The notes under the pieces: generated by a model
The model's input: the letters and a program-made list of their open reading frames with translations, nothing else
Database searches by the model: none
What the model was told of the DNA's origin: nothing
Made by a program: the position numbers and the translations under genes
Shown: positions 6,992-10,857 of the stretch, one piece after another
Numbering within the stretch: the stretch's first letter is position 1
How the letters are laid out: every line of letters begins with the position of its first letter
NCBI GenBank assembly: GCA_902803675.1
Contig: CADCQZ010000280.1
Location: 1 to 10,857, forward strand
Reading direction: 5' to 3'
DNA from: an uncultured Eubacteriales bacterium
GTDB lineage: Bacteria; Bacillota_A; Clostridia; Christensenellales; Aristaeellaceae
DNA: 10,857 bases

Positions 6992-7423
6992 TCAGGTCTC
7001 CGCCACTGTTTTTGACTGTTCCGTCCTCAGTTCGGTACTGGAGACCCCCGGGGTGTGAGGCAGATAGATGACGCGGACACCGTACGGCTTGAGGTCTTCC
7101 TCCGTCTGCTTCCAGCGGGGATCGCCTTTCCAGTCGTCACCGATAAAGATCACGTCGAAGCGCACCTTTTCCCACATGGCCACCTTATCCAGGGTCTCGG
7201 CCACGACGCACTCGTCCACCGCCTTGATATTCTCCACGATCCTTTTCCGGTCTTCCTGGGCGATCACGGGCGTTTTATGCTTGTACTGCTGCACCAGCGC
7301 ATCCGCGTTCACCCCCACCACCAGGCGGTCGCAGTATTCCTTGGCGCGGTTGATGAGGTTCAGATGGCCCACATGGAACATATCATACACCCCCTGGGTG
7401 TATCCGATCCTGTATTCTTTCAC
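6992..7423 (-). CDS. tagD: Glycerol-3-phosphate cytidylyltransferase family protein (TagD-like)
   Basis: Small nucleotidyltransferase that most likely joins CTP and glycerol-3-phosphate to give CDP-glycerol, the donor used by the glycerophosphotransferase encoded at 9042-10181. The 143-residue protein has the HxGH nucleotide-binding motif as FHVGHLNLI (HVGH at 17-20), the family's GDDWKGDPRW at 95-104 and a C-terminal TPGVSSTELR at 124-133 that corresponds to the ISTT-type signature. It starts with GTG six bases after the TGA of the flippase gene and in the same frame; AAAGGG overlapping the flippase end may serve as ribosome binding site. The family also contains enzymes for other phospho-alcohols, so glycerol is chosen from context. 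Length is close to typical TagD (about 130 residues). Confidence 0.85.
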   Translation of the reverse strand: MKEYRIGYTQGVYDMFHVGHLNLINRAKEYCDRLVVGVNADALVQQYKHKTPVIAQEDRKRIVENIKAVDECVVAETLDKVAMWEKVRFDVIFIGDDWKGDPRWKQTEEDLKPYGVRVIYLPHTPGVSSTELRTEQSKTVAET

Positions 7424-7429
7424 CAGTGA

Positions 7430-8995
7430 TCACCCTTTCTTTTTCTTTCCCAGCTTGTTCTTGAGCCGCCTGACCATCGAAAGGCAGTACCGCGCCTCGT
7501 GCGTTTTGCAGAAAACCAGCATGAAGCCCGCCGGCACGGTGATCCCGCAGATCAGCGCGTGGAGGATCACGGAGAGCCATCCGCGGCCGGGGAGCAGCAG
7601 GGGGCAGATCAGATAGTCCGCCGCGCAGATCGCCGCCAGGACCAGCATATACACACCGTTCTTTTTATAAAACGCCGATACCGGTCTGTAGCCCTCCAGG
7701 CTGTATTTGTAGATGATGAAGGGATCCACGAGGAAATTGGTGGTGATATCCGCGATGATCGTTCCGAGGATCACGCCGTAGATCCCGATGATCTGGACAA
7801 GGATCACGCTGGATCCGAGATTGACGATGATCCCCAGGACGGGCCTGAACCACATCTGCCTGAAAGCGCCGGAGATATTCCTCATCTGCATCAGGTTCAT
7901 CTTGATCCCCAGGAAGAGGATCTCGGTCCCGAACAGGGCGGCGAACGGCATCGGGATCACGTAATCGCCCCCGATCCAGCGCCTGATGAACTCATCCCCG
8001 ACGACGATCACCCCGACGCACGCCGTGCCGTACAGGATCATGCTGATAAAATTGATCGTCTCAAAAAACTGATAGCGTTTCTCAGCGTTCGAAACGACAT
8101 ACATATTCCCCATGCTGGCCTTGATGGCCGTAAAGAAGCGGTTCAGGAGGCTTTTGATGGTGGTGTAGATCAGCAGATAGTTGGAGTACAGTCCCACGGT
8201 GGCCAGGCCGAGGAACGCGCTGAGCACCATGTTGTCCGTCGCTTTCACCACGACGGTATTGACCCTGTAGACGAACAGCGCGCCGCAGTCCTTGAAAAGG
8301 GAGATGACTTCCGCGCGCTCGAGTTTGTCGTCCGTTCTGGCAAAGACGGTCCTGTATTTTTTCTGGGCGATGGTCGCGTTGACCAGGCTCTTCACGATAT
8401 TGGACAGGATCAGCGTCGCGGTATAGAGGATAAAGTTCTTCCACAGGAGCAGAACGAGTATCTGGACGATACAGGTGACGATCGTCACCACATAGTCCGC
8501 GATATTCAGGATATAGCTCTTCTGGTCGGCCTTGACGACAGCGCTCTTGTAGGCGAAAAACAGGTAGGACGATACGCTCTGCAGCAGGTACAGGATAAAG
8601 ATCAGCGCGGCGTTGATCCCCAGAGGCTCCAGGGTATCATAGTCCCTGATCAGGACCGGGAGCAGCGGGATGAAGCACAGGCCCAGGGAAAGGATCACGA
8701 TGCCGATCATGTTGTAGGCCTGACGGTAAAACTTCATCAGGACGCGGACCCGGTCATAGTCCTTTTCCGCCAGGGGCTTGTATAATTTGAAGTTCAGGGC
8801 GGTGTCAAACCCCAGCTCGGTGATCGACAGCATGGTCAGGATATCCGAGAACAGGCCGTTGATCCCCAGATAGGCCTTCCCGAGAGTGTAAATGAAGACC
8901 GTCCTGGTGATGAACTTCAAAAGGATATTGATGAGCTGTCCGCCGATGCTCGTCGCCAGATTGAGCATGGAGTTTCTCGTTCTTGATCTGCTCAT
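7430..8995 (-). CDS. Polysaccharide flippase (Wzx-like, MATE/PST superfamily)
   Basis: Integral membrane protein that should flip lipid-linked glycan repeat units from the inner to the outer face of the cell membrane. The 521-residue protein has about 12-14 hydrophobic segments spread evenly along its length and a short basic N-terminus (MSRSRTRNSML). It has the family's opening pattern SIGGQLINILLKFITRTVFIYTLG around residues 16-39, then LGINGLFSDILTMLSITELGF at 43-63. The C-terminus is lysine-rich (KLGKKKKG). Start is ATG at 8995. AGGAGG lies 15 bases upstream, far for a ribosome binding site, but AAGGT at 5 bases may do. The presence of a flippase suggests the Wzx/Wzy route of assembly; no polymerase or ABC exporter is in the window. 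Sugar specificity cannot be read. Confidence 0.92.
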   Translation of the reverse strand: MSRSRTRNSMLNLATSIGGQLINILLKFITRTVFIYTLGKAYLGINGLFSDILTMLSITELGFDTALNFKLYKPLAEKDYDRVRVLMKFYRQAYNMIGIVILSLGLCFIPLLPVLIRDYDTLEPLGINAALIFILYLLQSVSSYLFFAYKSAVVKADQKSYILNIADYVVTIVTCIVQILVLLLWKNFILYTATLILSNIVKSLVNATIAQKKYRTVFARTDDKLERAEVISLFKDCGALFVYRVNTVVVKATDNMVLSAFLGLATVGLYSNYLLIYTTIKSLLNRFFTAIKASMGNMYVVSNAEKRYQFFETINFISMILYGTACVGVIVVGDEFIRRWIGGDYVIPMPFAALFGTEILFLGIKMNLMQMRNISGAFRQMWFRPVLGIIVNLGSSVILVQIIGIYGVILGTIIADITTNFLVDPFIIYKYSLEGYRPVSAFYKKNGVYMLVLAAICAADYLICPLLLPGRGWLSVILHALICGITVPAGFMLVFCKTHEARYCLSMVRRLKNKLGKKKKG

Positions 8996-9016
8996 TTTAT
9001 ACCTTAAAGACCTCCT

Positions 9017-9038
9017 GGGCTCGTGTCCGGGACAGCCC
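9017..9038 (-). other. Hairpin between glycerophosphotransferase and flippase genes
   Basis: In the 46-base gap after the glycerophosphotransferase stop, GGGC and TGTC pair with GACA and GCCC around a CGG loop with a three-base bulge. It sits just upstream of the flippase AGGAGG. There is no T-run, so it is not a normal terminator. It may affect message stability or flippase translation, or be chance in GC-rich DNA. Confidence 0.25.
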
Positions 9039-9041
9039 GGT

Positions 9042-10181
9042 TCAGTTCAGATTTTTTTCGATCCATCGGGCGCAGTCCTGAGAAGCGTGCCCCGTCTCGA
9101 AGCAGCCGTAGAACTCCAGGATCTTATCATCGTTCTCTTTGGCCGCGCTCCCGCGCAGCTCCTCAAAGCGGTCCAGGATCGCCTGCTGATCCTCGGCCAC
9201 CTTGAACGGCGTTTCGGCGATATCGAAATAGAACGTCCGGTCACGGTTGGTATACTCCGCGTTATCCTCCCTGAACAGGATGATGGGCCTGCCCGTCAGG
9301 GCGAAGTCGCCCGCGGAAGAGGAATAGTCCGTGATCAGGCAGTCCGCCGCCAGCATGAGCTCGTTCATGTCGGGATACCCGGTCACATCCACGAGCCGCG
9401 GGTCCGTGCCGAAGGCCTTGAAGCCGTGGGACGCCTTGTGGGCCCGCAGGAAGCACACCCATTCCTCCCCGGTGATCTTTTGGAGCCCGTCCAGCAGCCC
9501 GGGAAGATCCAGCCCCTTGATCTCAAATCCCTTGTTCTCGTTGCGGTGGAACGTCGGCGCGTACAGGACCACGCGTTTGCCCGCCGCCACATCGTACCGC
9601 CGCCGGATCTTTTCCGCCAGGGCCGGGTCCGGCCTGATCAGCAGGTCGTTGCGGGGCGAACCCGATCTTAAGATCTCTCCCTTATACCGGAAAGCGGAAC
9701 GCAGCTTGTCCTCGCCCCGGACGGAGCCGGCGGTCATCAGGTCGCATATATCCTGTTCCGGACGGTAAAAGGTCTTGGAGATGAAGGAGGAATCATACAG
9801 GATCTTTTTGAAGCCCCTGTCGCCGTGCCAGGTCTGGATGTATTTCTGGCCTTCACGCTTGATGAACCACTGGGGGATGCTGAAATTATCCACCAGCACC
9901 CGGCTGGTGGCGTAATAGTACATGGCTTTGACGGACATCCTGGGCGCGCGCTTCACATCGGACGGGACCTCTTCCGGATAGTTGTCCGGCAGCATCCAGA
10001 CCTGCTCCGTGCCGGGAGAAACCCGGCGGAGCGCCTCGGATATCGCCCGGGGGTTGTCGTTGTACTCCGTGCCGCCGAAGCTGGAAAAGACCACCCTGTC
10101 CTTCAGGGGCAGCAGCCGGAAAAGCCCGTGCATCACCTTGCCCAGCGCGATCAGAGCCTTGTCCTTGGGTGTATTAGCCAT
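9042..10181 (-). CDS. CDP-glycerol glycerophosphotransferase family protein (TagB/TagF-like)
   Basis: Transfers glycerol phosphate from CDP-glycerol to a lipid-linked glycan, as primer, polymer or side-group addition, at the inner face of the membrane. The 379-residue protein covers the Glyphos_transf domain (PF04464-type): YNDNPRAISEAL at 40-51, QTWHGD at 116-121 with the probable catalytic His119, GSPRNDLLI at 174-182, LYAPTFHRN at 206-214, LRAHK at 245-249, and DYSSSAGDFAL at 285-295, which fits the donor-binding site. There is no separate N-terminal glycosyltransferase domain or clear membrane segment, so attachment to the membrane would be peripheral, as in TagB/TagF. ATG start with an AAAGGAGG site 6 bases upstream; the start overlaps the end of the CapA-family gene by 8 bases. 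Whether it adds one or many units is not decidable from sequence. Confidence 0.92.
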   Translation of the reverse strand: MANTPKDKALIALGKVMHGLFRLLPLKDRVVFSSFGGTEYNDNPRAISEALRRVSPGTEQVWMLPDNYPEEVPSDVKRAPRMSVKAMYYYATSRVLVDNFSIPQWFIKREGQKYIQTWHGDRGFKKILYDSSFISKTFYRPEQDICDLMTAGSVRGEDKLRSAFRYKGEILRSGSPRNDLLIRPDPALAEKIRRRYDVAAGKRVVLYAPTFHRNENKGFEIKGLDLPGLLDGLQKITGEEWVCFLRAHKASHGFKAFGTDPRLVDVTGYPDMNELMLAADCLITDYSSSAGDFALTGRPIILFREDNAEYTNRDRTFYFDIAETPFKVAEDQQAILDRFEELRGSAAKENDDKILEFYGCFETGHASQDCARWIEKNLN

Positions 10182-10857
10182 GCCGATCCTCCTTTGAACC
10201 GTTCATCATGTCCTCGAGCCCCCGGAGCAGCACCTCCCGATGGGCGTCGCAGGCGATGAAATTCCACATCGCGGCATACGCTCCGCGGGAGTAATGCCGC
10301 CCGATCAGCCGCCCGCCGAACAGTTTCATGTCCAGCGCCCTCCTCAGGCGGCCCCATCCGGCAAAGGTGTAAAGATACGCCGGCAGCAGACCCGACGAGA
10401 AACCGGCGAACTTTGCGTCGACGTTCCCGTCATCGGCCGCCTCGGCGCTTCTTTCATCCAGCGCGCGCAGGATCTCCGCTCTCTCGGGCTCATCCGCCAG
10501 GCGGGTCCCCTTGTCCGTCCGCACGATCGGGATCCACTCGACCTTCATGTCATCGCCGACGGTCACATCCGCCAGCAGGGACGTGTGCCAGAAAGCGTCA
10601 TCCTTTTTGTTGAAAATGAAGTTGCCCTGCCCGTAAAGGATCACGCTCTGACCGTACTTTTCCTCAGCGCCGATGCAGTGGCTGTGCTGGCACAGCACCA
10701 GATCGGCGCCCGCGTCGGCAAAGCCCCGGCACAGCCGCCTGAGGGCCGGGGACGGATAGCGGTAATACTCTTTCCCGCCGTGGTAGATCACGATGACCCT
10801 GTCCGCGCCGCACTTCACCCGGGCGATCTCCTCAAGGGTCTCCGGCCTGCAGCCGGC
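10174..10857 (-). CDS. CapA-family protein (PGA_cap metallophosphatase-like), N-terminus cut by window edge
   Basis: The last 227 residues or so of a CapA-domain protein, a calcineurin-like metallophosphatase fold linked to poly-gamma-glutamate and other surface polymers. Visible family motifs are VIVIYHGGKEYYRYPSP (metal-binding His), GADLVLCQHSHCIG (second His pair) and YGQGNFIFN, followed by a C-terminal extension of about 120 residues typical of the clostridial homologues. The frame has no stop up to the right edge; the GTG at 10818 is internal, since coding sequence continues upstream (a LEEIAR stretch). So the true start and the first metal-binding motifs lie outside. Its TAA overlaps the glycerophosphotransferase start by 8 bases, indicating translational coupling. 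The exact reaction is unknown; without PgsB/PgsC neighbours, poly-glutamate synthesis is not supported. Confidence 0.88.
   Translation of the reverse strand, partial: AGCRPETLEEIARVKCGADRVIVIYHGGKEYYRYPSPALRRLCRGFADAGADLVLCQHSHCIGAEEKYGQSVILYGQGNFIFNKKDDAFWHTSLLADVTVGDDMKVEWIPIVRTDKGTRLADEPERAEILRALDERSAEAADDGNVDAKFAGFSSGLLPAYLYTFAGWGRLRRALDMKLFGGRLIGRHYSRGAYAAMWNFIACDAHREVLLRGLEDMMNGSKEDRHG

Noticed and set aside
5710..7071. Plus-strand open frame (453 codons) across the capF-type gene
   Set aside because: It spans the capF-type gene, both flanking gaps and the end of tagD in antisense; composition is Arg/His/Gly-rich and no domain is recognisable.
7499..8785. Plus-strand open frame (428 codons) opposite the flippase
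   Set aside because: Asp/His/Gln-rich translation is the expected reverse complement of a hydrophobic membrane protein; no ribosome binding site.
10174..10818. CapA-family gene as a complete 214-codon gene starting with GTG at 10818
   Set aside because: Coding continues upstream in frame to the window edge, and the N-terminal half of the CapA fold is missing, so this is a truncated view of a longer gene.
1..10857. CRISPR arrays, tRNA/rRNA genes, insertion sequences, phage or toxin-antitoxin genes
   Set aside because: Read for direct repeats, tRNA-like folds and known families on both strands; nothing convincing was found, and gaps between genes are all shorter than about 220 bases.

Overview
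The window looks like the chromosome of a fairly GC-rich Firmicute, most likely a gut- or rumen-type member of the Clostridia. This rests on gene content and style: a phosphoglycerol-polymer enzyme pair, a CapA-family protein of the clostridial type, a 'sugar-transfer associated' ATP-grasp protein, strong AGGAGG-type ribosome binding sites and sigma-A type promoters. The genus cannot be fixed from the sequence. No RNA genes, CRISPR arrays, insertion sequences or phage genes were seen.

Region 1 (1-3200, minus strand) is a two-gene TRAP transporter operon of the TAXI type. A secreted solute-binding protein (2108-3094) is followed by a fused small/large membrane permease (6-2060). It is read from a strong extended -10 promoter at 3167-3195, with a palindromic operator candidate in the leader.

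Region 2 (3200-4372, plus strand) is a single ATP-grasp gene with its own promoter (3219-3247). This promoter lies back to back with the TRAP promoter. It also places the true start at 3311, downstream of the first ATG of the open frame.

Region 3 (4530 to the right edge, minus strand) is the downstream part of a cell-surface polysaccharide operon that enters from the right. In transcription order it holds a CapA-family protein (cut by the edge), a CDP-glycerol glycerophosphotransferase, a Wzx-type flippase, a glycerol-3-phosphate cytidylyltransferase, a CapF-type reductase/epimerase and a CapG-type 2-epimerase. Spacing is tight (8-base overlap to 46-base gaps) and almost every gene has its own ribosome binding site. 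The operon converges on the ATP-grasp gene, with a 14-bp-stem hairpin (4399-4435) between them as a likely two-way terminator.

Taken together, region 3 encodes the last two steps of UDP-N-acetyl-L-fucosamine synthesis, CDP-glycerol synthesis and transfer, and export of a lipid-linked repeat unit. The inferred product is a capsule or teichoic-acid-like glycan containing L-FucNAc and phosphoglycerol. The first FucNAc enzyme (CapE-type), the sugar glycosyltransferases and the polymerase are not in view and should lie beyond the right edge. I found no clear new system. The most open question is the role of the ATP-grasp protein beside the glycan operon.
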